Assembly (NCBI RefSeq): GCF_040750475.1
Contig: NZ_JABJVY010000009.1
Coordinates: 122,360-186,359, forward strand
Direction: 5' to 3'
DNA length: 64,000 nt
From: Amorphus sp040750475
GTDB lineage: Bacteria > Pseudomonadota > Alphaproteobacteria > Rhizobiales > Amorphaceae
The first letter of the stretch is position 1, and the number at the start of each line of letters is the position of its first letter. A program made the translations under genes and the position numbers. The notes beneath the pieces are model-generated. The model saw only the letters and a program-made list of their open reading frames with translations. It did no database searches and was not told the origin of the DNA. Below, in pieces: positions 1 to 7,407 of the stretch.

Positions 1-205
1 CCCGCCGGTCCCGATGCTCGGTCATGTCACCTCCAGCTACTATTCGCCGACCCTGGCGCGCTCGATCGCGTTCGCCGCCGTCAAAAGCGGCGGCGCGCGC
101 CTCGGAGAAACGGTCTACGTCACCCGTCACGACGGCGGTGCGCCGATCAAGGCGACCATCACCGAGCTCGACTTTCTCGCCCAGAAGGAGGCTGGCCGTG
201 TTTGA
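1..205 (+). CDS. soxA: Sarcosine oxidase alpha subunit, C-terminal end (partial)
   Basis: Only the last 67 codons lie in the window, in the frame that ends with TGA at 203-205. The tail (PMLGHVTSSYYSPTL, then a GLGETVYV-like strand and PIKATI) matches the C-terminal GcvT-like barrel of the heterotetrameric sarcosine oxidase alpha subunit, which demethylates sarcosine to glycine and hands the one-carbon unit to tetrahydrofolate in the cytoplasm. The next gene starts inside its stop region (GTG at 198) and looks like the gamma subunit, which supports the call. The start and the FAD-binding part lie upstream of the window. Confidence 0.85.
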   Translation, partial: PPVPMLGHVTSSYYSPTLARSIAFAAVKSGGARLGETVYVTRHDGGAPIKATITELDFLAQKEAGRV

Positions 206-839
206 TCCCCGCCGCCGTTCGCCGCTCGCCCACCGCGCCCCGATCCGCGCGGAAAACGGCGCCGTCAGCCTGGCCGAATGGCCGTTCCTGACCAAGGTCA
301 TCATTCGCTGCCTCGCCGAGCGCGACGTGGACGTGATCCTGCGCACCACGGGCATGACGCTGCCGACCGAGCCGTGCTCCAGCTTCACGCTGCAGAACCG
401 CTCGCTTTTGTGGCTGGGGCCGGACGAGTGGATGCTGATTGCGCCCGATGGCGAGGCGGAATGCGCCAAGGGCGCGCTCGCCGACGAGCTGATCGAGGCC
501 TACTCCCAGGCCGTGGACGTCACCGACAACTACACCATGATCACGCTGACGGGCCTGCGCGCCCGCGACGTGCTCGCCAAGCTCGTGACGATCGATCTGC
601 ACCCGCGCCATTTCGCCAAAGGCCGCGTCGTCGGCACGCTGGTCGCTGCCGCCAACATCGTCTTGTGGCTGCGCGACGAAAGCGATGCGGCCGGCCCGGT
701 GTTCGACATTCTCGTGCGCTCCTCGATGGCCGACTATATGTGGTGCCTGCTTGCCGAATCCGGACGCGAGTTCGGGTGCCCGGCCCAGGAGCCGCGGGCC
801 GGCGAACCCATGCGCGGCGGCCTTCCCGCCGCCGCCTGA
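198..839 (+). CDS. soxG: Sarcosine oxidase gamma subunit
   Basis: A 213-aa protein of the SoxG family, the small non-catalytic subunit of heterotetrameric sarcosine oxidase. Family-like segments are LLWLGPDEWML (about residues 70-80) and the DVTDNYTMITLTG region (about 110-123), followed by LVTIDLHPRHF. I chose the GTG at 198, which overlaps the soxA stop by 8 nt, the usual coupling in soxBDAG operons; the open frame reaches back to 24 but that part is a shadow of soxA. A strong hairpin lies just downstream. Low identity between SoxG proteins makes this mainly a context plus motif call. Confidence 0.85.
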   Translation: MFDPRRRSPLAHRAPIRAENGAVSLAEWPFLTKVIIRCLAERDVDVILRTTGMTLPTEPCSSFTLQNRSLLWLGPDEWMLIAPDGEAECAKGALADELIEAYSQAVDVTDNYTMITLTGLRARDVLAKLVTIDLHPRHFAKGRVVGTLVAAANIVLWLRDESDAAGPVFDILVRSSMADYMWCLLAESGREFGCPAQEPRAGEPMRGGLPAAA

Positions 840-862
840 GCGCCAGCCTCTCTCAAAACGAC

Positions 863-900
863 CGAGCCCGCGCGAGAGGACCGCGCGGGCTCGTTTGCGT
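863..900. terminator. Bidirectional terminator between soxG and the MetF-like gene
   Basis: A 12-bp perfect stem (CGAGCCCGCGCG at 863-874 with its complement at 882-893) and a 7-nt loop sit in the 80-bp gap between two convergent genes. Short T runs follow on both strands (TTTGCG on plus, GTCGTTTT on minus), so it can end transcription from both sides. Confidence 0.75.
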
Positions 901-920
901 TCAAGAAGGAGAAAAGAGGG

Positions 921-1820
921 TCAGATCCCGCCGTCGCTCGCCGCTGCGGGCGCTTCGACTGGCAGCGGCCAGGTCCCGCGCGACACCAGCCAATCGGCGG
1001 TTCGGCGCAAGCCCCCGAACGGATAGATGTGCGCCATGGCGATGGAGCTGACCGGCTCCGAGCGGATATAGGCATCGATCGGCCCCAGCACCGCCTCAGC
1101 GCTGTAACTCGTCGCCAGGACCGCATAGGCATCGGCATTCTGTCGCAACACCGACATCGACGCGCCGACGCCGCACAGCCCGGCATATTTCAAAAGCGTC
1201 CCGATCTTGGCCGGACCCGCAAGGCCGACATGGATCGGAAGCCGGTTGCCGGAGCGCTCCAGGCGGCGCGTCCAGGCGACCACCCGGCGTGGATCGAACC
1301 CGAACTGGGTAACGATCCGCATATTGGTCCCGGTGCGCGCGGCAAACTCGTTCTTCCAGGAAAGCGCGCTCAGGAGCCCCTCCTCGTCGGCATGGGCAAA
1401 GCCGGTGGGATGCCCGGCGACCGCCAGCGTGGAAAAGCCCTGGTCGGCGAAGATGCCGGTCGCAAGCGCCTCCATCGACGAGGAAAACGGGCCAGCAGGC
1501 TGGTCGACATCGCCCGCAATCACGAGCGCTTCCGAGGCCCCGCCATCGCGTGCGAGCCGGGCCAGCCGCTGGGCGAGCGCCCCCCGACTTTCCACCCGGC
1601 GCACCGCGACATGGGGAACCGGGATTAGTCCGGCGCGCGACAGTCGGCGCGCGGCTTCGACCTGCACCGTCATCGGCACATTGCGGATTTCCGGCAGATA
1701 GACCCGGGTTCCCGCCGGGAACAGCCGCTCGAGATCGGCGATCTCGAGGATCTGACGCGGTGCCGCTTCGATGGAAGCGGACAGCTTGGCCGACGCGGCG
1801 GCAGAAGAGAATTCGACCAT
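921..1820 (-). CDS. MetF-like methylenetetrahydrofolate reductase family protein
   Basis: A 299-aa protein resembling the (beta/alpha)8 methylenetetrahydrofolate reductase family: an early SIEAAPRQ segment, PHVAVRR (about 75-81), the ALVIAGD strand (about 105-111), a GHPTGFAH segment, and a MRIVTQFGFDP strand. It is distant from enteric MetF. Its place beside sarcosine oxidase suggests handling of the methylene-THF made during sarcosine demethylation. The open frame extends to 1889, but the ATG at 1820 has a purine-rich GGGGA upstream and the 1889 start has none, so I prefer 1820. Whether it reduces methylene-THF or does a related C1 reaction cannot be told. Confidence 0.7.
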   Translation of the reverse strand: MVEFSSAAASAKLSASIEAAPRQILEIADLERLFPAGTRVYLPEIRNVPMTVQVEAARRLSRAGLIPVPHVAVRRVESRGALAQRLARLARDGGASEALVIAGDVDQPAGPFSSSMEALATGIFADQGFSTLAVAGHPTGFAHADEEGLLSALSWKNEFAARTGTNMRIVTQFGFDPRRVVAWTRRLERSGNRLPIHVGLAGPAKIGTLLKYAGLCGVGASMSVLRQNADAYAVLATSYSAEAVLGPIDAYIRSEPVSSIAMAHIYPFGGLRRTADWLVSRGTWPLPVEAPAAASDGGI

Positions 1821-1889
1821 GACCAATCCCCGAGCAAGTTCCAGGCGCACCTGCGCGATGCCAAATCGCGGCAGTCTAACGATCATCAT

Positions 1890-2070
1890 GGCCTGTCAGG
1901 CCGGTGCGAGGCTGGCGTGCCTGCGACGTCGACAACCGAGTTTTCGACGCATTTGCGACACTCGGCCCACAGGCTGGGGGAGCAAATCCCACACACCCCT
2001 TTGTCAATGCCTCGAATCGGTGGGCAGTTCCCCAAGAGGGGGATGAGGAAAGGCACCATCCGCGTTGCGC
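1890..2070. other. Intergenic gap, nothing recognised
   Basis: About 180 bp (250 bp if the MetF-like gene starts at 1820) between two minus-strand genes. It lies upstream of the MetF-like gene and would hold its promoter. No convincing -10/-35 pair, riboswitch or repeat was seen. Confidence 0.4.
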
Positions 2071-2868
2071 CTACTCCGTGGTGTCGCCCGCAGTGAGATA
2101 GTGCTCCGCCCACTCCTCCCGCGGGATCGCATCGCCGACATGGAAGCTGAAGGCCGTCACCTCGGTTAGCTCAGGAGCGACATCGCAGGTGTAGCGGATT
2201 TCGTACCAAAGATGCCGGGAACGGATCGCGCCGCCTTCGGCGCGCAGGCGCAACTTGTCGAAGTTCAGCTCCGCCATGGCGTAGGCCACGAGATAGTCGG
2301 GATCGAACTCCGCGTTCCAGGCCCGCACCTGCTCCAGCGCTTCGGCGTTGCAGAGCTGGATCATCCGCTCGTCGGCGGAAAGGCCGAACAAGGTCCGGCG
2401 CGTCTCGGCGTTGCGCGGATCGTCCAGCACCGCCGACGACAAGATCCGCTCGGCCTGGATCAACCCGTCGTCCGACGGCGGAGGACTGAGAGCGTCAACT
2501 TCCTCCGGCGGAGGCGGGCTCGGCTCGGCGGCAGGCTCCTGCGGCGGCGCGGCCGGACGCCTCAGCGCCTCGAACTGCGTCTGGCTCAGAATCTCCACGG
2601 AAACCGGGCGCTCGGGACGCCGGACCGCAGGCGCGCGAAAGGCCAGAAGCCCCAAGCCGCCGATCACGACCACATGGCCAAGAATCGACACGGCCAACAG
2701 CCAGGGCGGCAGCCGGTCCAGCTGCCTGCGTGCGAGACTCGGTCCGCTTTTGTCGGACTCGCGGAGCGAATCTAAGTTAGTGTTTCGACGCGTTTCCAGG
2801 CCAACCGGCTTCCACTTGGCCTGGAAACGCTCTGGCGTCCGTTCGCCGCCCATTGCCGTATCGCCCAC
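2071..2868 (-). CDS. DUF930-type membrane-anchored protein
   Basis: A 265-aa protein with one membrane segment (about residues 56-77), a proline/glutamate-rich stretch (about 105-130) and a C-terminal domain with RTLFGLSADERMIQLCNAEALEQV and two spaced cysteines, which resembles the rhizobial DUF930 family of unknown function. Topology suggests a cytoplasmic N-terminus and a periplasmic DUF930 domain. Residues about 12-43 are encoded by a dispersed two-hairpin repeat (2742-2833). No in-frame ATG lies between that repeat and the membrane segment, so either the repeat is translated or the true start is a non-ATG codon close to the membrane helix. Confidence 0.6.
   Translation of the reverse strand: MGDTAMGGERTPERFQAKWKPVGLETRRNTNLDSLRESDKSGPSLARRQLDRLPPWLLAVSILGHVVVIGGLGLLAFRAPAVRRPERPVSVEILSQTQFEALRRPAAPPQEPAAEPSPPPPEEVDALSPPPSDDGLIQAERILSSAVLDDPRNAETRRTLFGLSADERMIQLCNAEALEQVRAWNAEFDPDYLVAYAMAELNFDKLRLRAEGGAIRSRHLWYEIRYTCDVAPELTEVTAFSFHVGDAIPREEWAEHYLTAGDTTE
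2742..2833 (-). repeat. Two-hairpin dispersed repeat, family A, copy 1
   Basis: Contains a perfect 14-bp inverted repeat (2791-2804 and 2816-2829, loop 11 nt) preceded by the family's conserved linker (TCTAAGTT...GTTTCGACGCG). Copies with the same plan lie at about 6057, 17065, 26111, 44496 and 49874. This copy overlaps the 5' end of the DUF930 open frame. Confidence 0.85.
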
Positions 2869-2962
2869 TTCGGCCAGGCCCGGAATGGGACCGCTTCGAC
2901 AAAGCGGACAAAGGCGACCTTTGTGGTGGTTTTTCGGCGACCTTTCGTTTCGGGTGACGGCC

Positions 2963-4024
2963 TTACAATGGAAGCAGCGCCCAATAGTCGAGATCGAGCA
3001 CGACCGCCGGATCGTAACGTCCTTCGGCGTCGAGATCCGGGAAATCCGTGCACGGCCGGTCCTTGGTCGCGATCGTCCTCAGCCGAAGCGCCCCGACATC
3101 GCGGCGGCCGGGGATCTCGCCCTTGTCGATCACTTCCGACCACGCATAGATCGTGTCGCCCGCAAAGGCAGGCGCGACATGGCGCCCCCCGTTGATAGCG
3201 GCAACGTGGAAGGCCGAAGCGATCCCGTTGAAGGACAGCCCGCGGGCGAGCGAAATGATGTGGCCGCCATAGATCAATCGCCGGCCGAATCGCCCCTCGC
3301 CCTCAGTGTGCTGGTTGAAGTGAACCTTGGCGGTGTTCTGGTAGAGCCGGGTGGCAATCTGATGCTCGGCTTCCTCGATCGTCATGCCGTCGACATGGTC
3401 GATCCGCTCGCCGATCTCATAGTGCTCATGGCGGAAGGGCGACCCGGCAAAAGCCTCCTCCCACTCGTCCATATCCAGAAGCGGCACCGCGTCGCCGAGC
3501 ATGTCGGCGTCCAGGGCCGCGGGAAGCTCCGGCACATGCGGTTCTGGCGGCGGCGTGGCGGGATCGCGCTTGCGCACCATCACCCAGCGCACATAGTCGA
3601 GCACCTCGGTGCCGTCCGATTTGTAGCCGGTGGAGCGGACATAGACGACGCCGGTCTTGCCGTTGGAATTCTCTTTCAGGCCAATCACTTCGGAGACCGC
3701 ATAGAGTGTATCGCCGGGATAGACAGGGGCCAGGAAACGGCAGCCGGCATAGCCGAGATTGGCGACGGCATTGAGAGAGATATCGGGAACCGTCTTGCCG
3801 AACACGACATGGAAGACGAGGAGATCGTCCACCGGGGCGTGCGGATAACCGAGCGCGTGGGCAAAGGCATCGGAGGACTGAACCGCGAAGCGGGTCCCGT
3901 AGAGCCCGGTATAGAGTGCCACGTCGCCGGCGGTCACCGTGCGCGGTGTCGCGTGCCGGATCACCATGCCGATGGTGAAATCCTCGAAATAATTGCCGTA
4001 AAAGGTCTTCGACACGGACGGCAC
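2963..4024 (-). CDS. mch: Mesaconyl-CoA hydratase, MaoC family
   Basis: A 353-aa double hot-dog protein of the MaoC dehydratase family. The N-terminal half (FFEDF-like opening, HATPRTVTAGDVALYTGLYG, then LDDLLVFH- and VFGKTVPDISLNAVANLGY-like runs) closely follows mesaconyl-CoA (2-methylfumaryl-CoA) hydratase. That enzyme interconverts mesaconyl-CoA and beta-methylmalyl-CoA in the ethylmalonyl-CoA pathway of acetyl-CoA assimilation. The second hot-dog half carries HFNQHTEGEGRFGRRLIYGG. Length fits the family (about 340-350 aa). The gene stands alone here; other pathway genes are not in the window. Confidence 0.85.
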   Translation of the reverse strand: MPSVSKTFYGNYFEDFTIGMVIRHATPRTVTAGDVALYTGLYGTRFAVQSSDAFAHALGYPHAPVDDLLVFHVVFGKTVPDISLNAVANLGYAGCRFLAPVYPGDTLYAVSEVIGLKENSNGKTGVVYVRSTGYKSDGTEVLDYVRWVMVRKRDPATPPPEPHVPELPAALDADMLGDAVPLLDMDEWEEAFAGSPFRHEHYEIGERIDHVDGMTIEEAEHQIATRLYQNTAKVHFNQHTEGEGRFGRRLIYGGHIISLARGLSFNGIASAFHVAAINGGRHVAPAFAGDTIYAWSEVIDKGEIPGRRDVGALRLRTIATKDRPCTDFPDLDAEGRYDPAVVLDLDYWALLPL

Positions 4025-4117
4025 CTCTGGCCAGATTGCGGTAAAACCGAGTTGCAGCGCGCCGCCGCGATCGTGTCAAGGCGAACGTCCGCTATCGCTC
4101 ACATGGAGAAACTGCCG

Positions 4118-4519
4118 ATGACCAGACGACTGATCTCGACCGGGTCGCCCTTCGAGGCCAAGGCCGGCTATTCCCGGGCCGTCGTGGACGGTCGCTGGGT
4201 ATTCGTCTCCGGCACGACCGGCTACGACTACGCCAAAATGGAGATGCCGGAGGACGTGGCCGACCAGGCGCGCAACGCGCTTTCGACCATCGAGAGCGCC
4301 CTTCACGATGCGGAGTCTGAATTCGCGGACGTCGTGCGGGTGCACTACTACATCACCGATCCGGAGTACGCGGACACCGTGTTCGAGGTTGTAGGCGCGG
4401 TGTTCGGCGAGATCCGACCGGCGGCGACCATGATCGTTTGCGACCTGATCCGCCCGGAAATGAAGGTCGAGATCGAGGTCACGGCCCGGCGCAAGGAGTC
4501 CCGCCCCGGCGACGGGTGA
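4118..4519 (+). CDS. RidA family protein (YjgF/YER057c/UK114)
   Basis: A 133-aa single-domain protein of the RidA family, whose best known members hydrolyse reactive enamine/imine intermediates of PLP enzymes. Visible features are the VDGRWVFVSGTTGYD strand, the DQARNALSTIESAL helix, VVRVHYYITD, and the C-terminal KVEIEVTA strand with an arginine (IRPEMKVE) near the trimer-interface pocket. An ATG at 4103 is in frame, but its GGAGA sits at the right distance to be the ribosome-binding site for the ATG at 4118, which I chose. This looks like a RidA subfamily outside archetypal RidA, so the substrate is open. Confidence 0.85.
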   Translation: MTRRLISTGSPFEAKAGYSRAVVDGRWVFVSGTTGYDYAKMEMPEDVADQARNALSTIESALHDAESEFADVVRVHYYITDPEYADTVFEVVGAVFGEIRPAATMIVCDLIRPEMKVEIEVTARRKESRPGDG

Positions 4520-4625
4520 TCCGCCGCGCCGTCTCGTCAACGACGACGTTTTCCTCTATGCACGCGCGCGGACATGGGCGCTGCGCGCTCGCCTGCCATT
4601 TCCCCGCCATGCGAAGGTCCGAGCG

Positions 4626-5207
4626 ATGCTGCGTCGCCTTTACGACAAGACTCTGTCCCTGGCCGCCGGTCGCCATGCCCCGGCAGCGCTCGCGGGCGTT
4701 TCGTTCGCCGAAAGCTCGGTCTTTCCGATCCCACCGGATGCGCTCCTGATCCCGATGGTGATCGCCAATCGCAGCCGGGCGTTCTGGTTCGCGACCATTT
4801 GCACCATCGCCTCGGTGATCGGCGGCGCGCTGGGCTACCTGATCGGCTATGCGGCCTTCGAAGCGATCGCTCAGCCGATCCTCGCCTTTTACGGTTACGC
4901 CGACAAATTCGAATCGTTCGCCGCGCGCTACAACGACTACGGGGCCTGGATCGTCTTCATCGCAGGCCTGACGCCCTTTCCCTACAAGGTGATCACGATC
5001 GCATCCGGCGCCACCGGGCTCGATTTCGTGGTCTTCATGATCGCGAGCGTGCTGTCGCGCGGCATTCGCTTCTTTGCGGTGTCCGGGCTGCTCTACCTGT
5101 TCGGCCCGCCCATCAAGGCGTTCATCGAGAAGCGCCTCGGCCTGGTGTTCACCGTCGCCGTCGTGCTGCTGATCGGCGGCTTCGTGGTCGCCAAATATCT
5201 GCTGTGA
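4626..5207 (+). CDS. YqaA family inner-membrane protein (VTT/DedA-like)
   Basis: A 193-aa membrane protein with about four or five hydrophobic segments. An early FAESSVFPIPPDALLIPM segment (about 29-46) and the GLTPFPYKVITIASG motif (about 113-127) are hallmarks of the YqaA/DedA (VTT domain) superfamily, whose members are implicated in membrane homeostasis and lipid scrambling. The start ATG at 4626 has AAGG upstream. It may be co-transcribed with ridA (106 bp upstream) and dsbB. Substrate unknown. Confidence 0.85.
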   Translation: MLRRLYDKTLSLAAGRHAPAALAGVSFAESSVFPIPPDALLIPMVIANRSRAFWFATICTIASVIGGALGYLIGYAAFEAIAQPILAFYGYADKFESFAARYNDYGAWIVFIAGLTPFPYKVITIASGATGLDFVVFMIASVLSRGIRFFAVSGLLYLFGPPIKAFIEKRLGLVFTVAVVLLIGGFVVAKYLL

Positions 5208-5402
5208 CCGGCCGGCCGCGTTCGAGGCCCGCCGGCCACAGTTCTGCCATGCCCCCGTGGAACCCGATTGACGGGGCCACATCCCGCATCTGATGAAAAT
5301 GTAGCTGCGTTCGCGGATTTCGGCGGGCGCGACGACGGTTCAGCACCGCGAATCGACGGTACGATCGCGCTCGCTGAGCCCTTTGCCCGATTGGAGCCGA
5401 TC

Positions 5403-5909
5403 TTGACCCCTGTCTCCCGTCAACGCCTCATGCTCGTTGCGGGCCTGGCGCTCGTCCTCGCCCTCGCGACCATCCTGGCCGCCTGGGGTTTCGAACTGAT
5501 CGGCGGCTACGTCCCCTGCCCGCTCTGCCTAAAGCAGCGCATTCCCTACTATGTCGGAATACCGCTCGCCGCGCTCGCCCTCTGGGTTGCAGCCGTCGGG
5601 CGCGTCACGACCGGCCGCCTGCTGCTGTTCGCGTTCGCCCTGGTGATGGCCTATGGCTGTTATCTTGGCGTCTATCAGGCCGGCGCGGAATGGGGCTTTT
5701 GGACCGGCCCGACCGACTGCGCTCCGGCCGATACGATGATCCGCAACGCGGGCAGCCTGCTCGACACGCTGAAAACCACCCAGATCGCGAGCTGTACAGA
5801 TCCGGCCCTGCGGATCCTGTCGCTGTCCTTCGCCGGCTGGAACGCGGTCGTCTCCTTCGTCCTCGCCCTCGTGAGCCTGCTCGGCGCGCTCTGCATCAAG
5901 AGCCGGTGA
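5403..5909 (+). CDS. dsbB: Disulfide bond formation protein B
   Basis: A 168-aa four-helix inner-membrane protein that reoxidises DsbA and passes electrons to quinone. The first periplasmic loop has the redox pair C39-P-L-C42 followed by KQRIPYY, with the conserved arginine. The second loop has C106 (DCAPAD) and C131 (SCTDP). A TTG at 5403 with GGAG six bases upstream gives the family length. The open frame runs back to another TTG at 5268, which would add 45 residues that do not look like DsbB; an ATG at 5430 would cut into the first helix. No dsbA is nearby. Confidence 0.88.
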   Translation: MTPVSRQRLMLVAGLALVLALATILAAWGFELIGGYVPCPLCLKQRIPYYVGIPLAALALWVAAVGRVTTGRLLLFAFALVMAYGCYLGVYQAGAEWGFWTGPTDCAPADTMIRNAGSLLDTLKTTQIASCTDPALRILSLSFAGWNAVVSFVLALVSLLGALCIKSR

Positions 5910-5915
5910 CGGACG

Positions 5916-6032
5916 ATGCCGGACCGCGATCCCGACGATTGGGCGGAGATCTGGGGCCGGCGACTTGGCCGCGGTCTTGGAACGATCGCAGTCCTTGCCC
6001 TCATCGTCTACCTGGTCGCCACCTACCTGTGA
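5916..6032 (+). CDS. 38-aa single-pass membrane peptide
   Basis: An ATG six bases after the dsbB stop opens a 38-residue frame. It has an acidic, tryptophan-containing N-terminus (MPDRDPDDWAEIW), a basic turn (GRRLGRGLG) and one hydrophobic helix (about residues 22-38, TIAVLALIVYLVATYL) reaching the C-terminus. The positive-inside rule predicts the N-terminus in the cytoplasm. Purines before the ATG are weak, and coupling to dsbB is likely. I do not recognise a family. It could be a small DsbB partner or a chance frame, but the clean charged-then-hydrophobic design favours a real gene. Confidence 0.5.
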   Translation: MPDRDPDDWAEIWGRRLGRGLGTIAVLALIVYLVATYL

Positions 6033-6056
6033 CGGCCTTCCAGCAGCGTACTTCCA

Positions 6057-6155
6057 GACCCGTTCCGCTTTTCTCCGAATCGCGGAGCGGGTCTAAGTTC
6101 TCGTTTCGACGCGCTTCCGGGCCAACCGTTTTCCGCTTGGCCCGGAAGCGCTCTA
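6057..6155 (+). repeat. Two-hairpin dispersed repeat, family A, copy 2 (type example)
   Basis: The clearest copy. Hairpin 1 pairs 6057-6068 with 6082-6093 (12 bp, one G-U). A linker (TAAGTTCTCGTTTCGAC) follows, then hairpin 2, a perfect 15-bp inverted repeat (6111-6125 and 6137-6151) with an 11-nt loop, and a closing CTCTAG. It fills the gap between the 38-aa ORF and the convergent LuxR gene, where it could serve as a transcription end. Confidence 0.88.
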
Positions 6156-6878
6156 GCTAATCAGCCCGCGCCGCAGCGCTTCGGCGACCGCATGCAGCCG
6201 ATTGGAGGCGGCGAGCTTGCGCGACGCGGATGCCAGATACCAATCCGCCGTGTGCTGCGAAATCGACAGGATCTGGCTGATCTCCCAGCTCGTCTTGCCC
6301 TCCGCGCACCATTGCAGACATTCGCGCTCGCGGCGCGTCAGCACGCCCCTCTCCGACGAGTCGGGTACGGAATGGACGACAGCGCCGGTCAGGCGCACGT
6401 GGGCATTTGCGGCCACCAGCTGCAAGAAAGCCATCTCATCCGGCCCGAGATCGGCCGTTGAACCGCCGAACACGGCAACGCCGGGTGAGAACGCCACGCT
6501 GCGCACGGGAACACCGACCCCGTCGACAAGCCCGTGATCGGCGGCGGAATCCAACACTTCTTGTTCCGCGTCGGACAACGCGCCGGCCTTGCGAACCGTG
6601 CTCCACCGATAAGGATCGATGCACGCTTCCGCGAATCCGACGATCGGATCGTGGTCGAGATAATTGCCGTCCTGATAGGTCCGGCTCCAGGCCTTGTCCC
6701 ACCCGTCTAGCAGGAGGACACGCGATCCCGGCCGGTCGCGCAATCCCGATTTGTAAAATCCAAAACCGGACAACCCCACCGTCAGGACCACCTGATCGAC
6801 ACACTTAGTCACGTCACGTAGAGAAGTCGCCCGCCGCAACCGGTCCAGCGTCCCCAACGCTTGTGTCAGTAGTTCCAT
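6153..6878 (-). CDS. LuxR-type quorum-sensing regulator (solo)
   Basis: A 241-aa protein with an N-terminal autoinducer-binding domain (about 15-165) and a C-terminal LuxR helix-turn-helix (about 175-240). All nine residues invariant in TraR/LuxR proteins seem present with constant spacing: W64, Y68, D77, P78, W92 and G120 in the binding pocket (TraR numbering plus 7) and E184, L188 and G194 in the HTH. It should therefore bind an acyl-homoserine lactone or close analogue. No luxI-type synthase is in the window, so it is a solo or has a distant partner. The ATG at 6878 is chosen because the 43 extra upstream residues of the open frame are not LuxR-like. Confidence 0.88.
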   Translation of the reverse strand: MELLTQALGTLDRLRRATSLRDVTKCVDQVVLTVGLSGFGFYKSGLRDRPGSRVLLLDGWDKAWSRTYQDGNYLDHDPIVGFAEACIDPYRWSTVRKAGALSDAEQEVLDSAADHGLVDGVGVPVRSVAFSPGVAVFGGSTADLGPDEMAFLQLVAANAHVRLTGAVVHSVPDSSERGVLTRRERECLQWCAEGKTSWEISQILSISQHTADWYLASASRKLAASNRLHAVAEALRRGLIS

Positions 6879-7407
6879 TGTAAATCTTCGCCCGATGGTC
6901 GACCCATCGCCCCCTACCCGGCGCCTATCACATGGAACCGCAAAGATCGCACGCATAACCTGGGACCCCCGCCTGTCATAATTACGAGATGCCGAGCTCT
7001 GTCGCACCTCATCAATAGGCGACTAGGGCATTCGCTCTATGCATTTTGCGTCGGTTCATGCGTTTTTGCGGGACGACCCGGATATGGACCACGAGTGGCG
7101 CGCAAAATGCACCCCCGGTTTTTCGTAGCGACCGGCGAGGTTGGGGAAAGAAGAAAGCCATGCGGGCGAAGCGCATATCCAGCCCGAACGCGTTTCCAGG
7201 CGATGCCGGACGGTTTCGCCGTGCGCAAACGCCTAAAACGAAGCAATCCGAGCGCCCGACCAACGGGCGCGTTGCTGGGCGCTTGGCATCCCGCCGACCG
7301 GAATTGATCGATCCGATCGGCACGGACGCATTTTTTTGCGCGGATCGAATCGATCCGACCAGAGGAGAATGGCTCAAGCCGAGCGGGCTCGAGCCATTTC
7401 TAAATCA
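6879..7407. other. Intergenic region upstream of the LuxR gene
   Basis: About 530 bp with no convincing gene. A 121-residue frame on the minus strand (7012-7377) has no family features and Arg/Pro-rich composition typical of a shadow. The region holds a short hairpin (GCGCCCG...CGGGCGC near 7250) and a degenerate repeat-like segment near 7190. The luxR promoter should lie just above 6878; no clear lux-box palindrome was found. Confidence 0.4.
7368..7398 (-). terminator. Possible terminator of the first Omp25-like gene
   Basis: An 8-bp inverted repeat (7368-7375 and 7391-7398) with further pairing inside lies 10 bases past the stop of the barrel gene. On the minus strand it is followed by a pyrimidine run (TTCTCCTC) rather than a clean T tract, so termination is only possible. 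Confidence 0.4.

Noticed and set aside
2348..4519. 723-residue plus-strand open frame
   Set aside because: Its first 580 residues are antisense to the DUF930 and mesaconyl-CoA hydratase genes; only the RidA part at the end is real.
7012..7377. 121-residue minus-strand frame between luxR and omp genes
   Set aside because: No ribosome-binding site, Arg/Pro-rich and no recognisable pattern.
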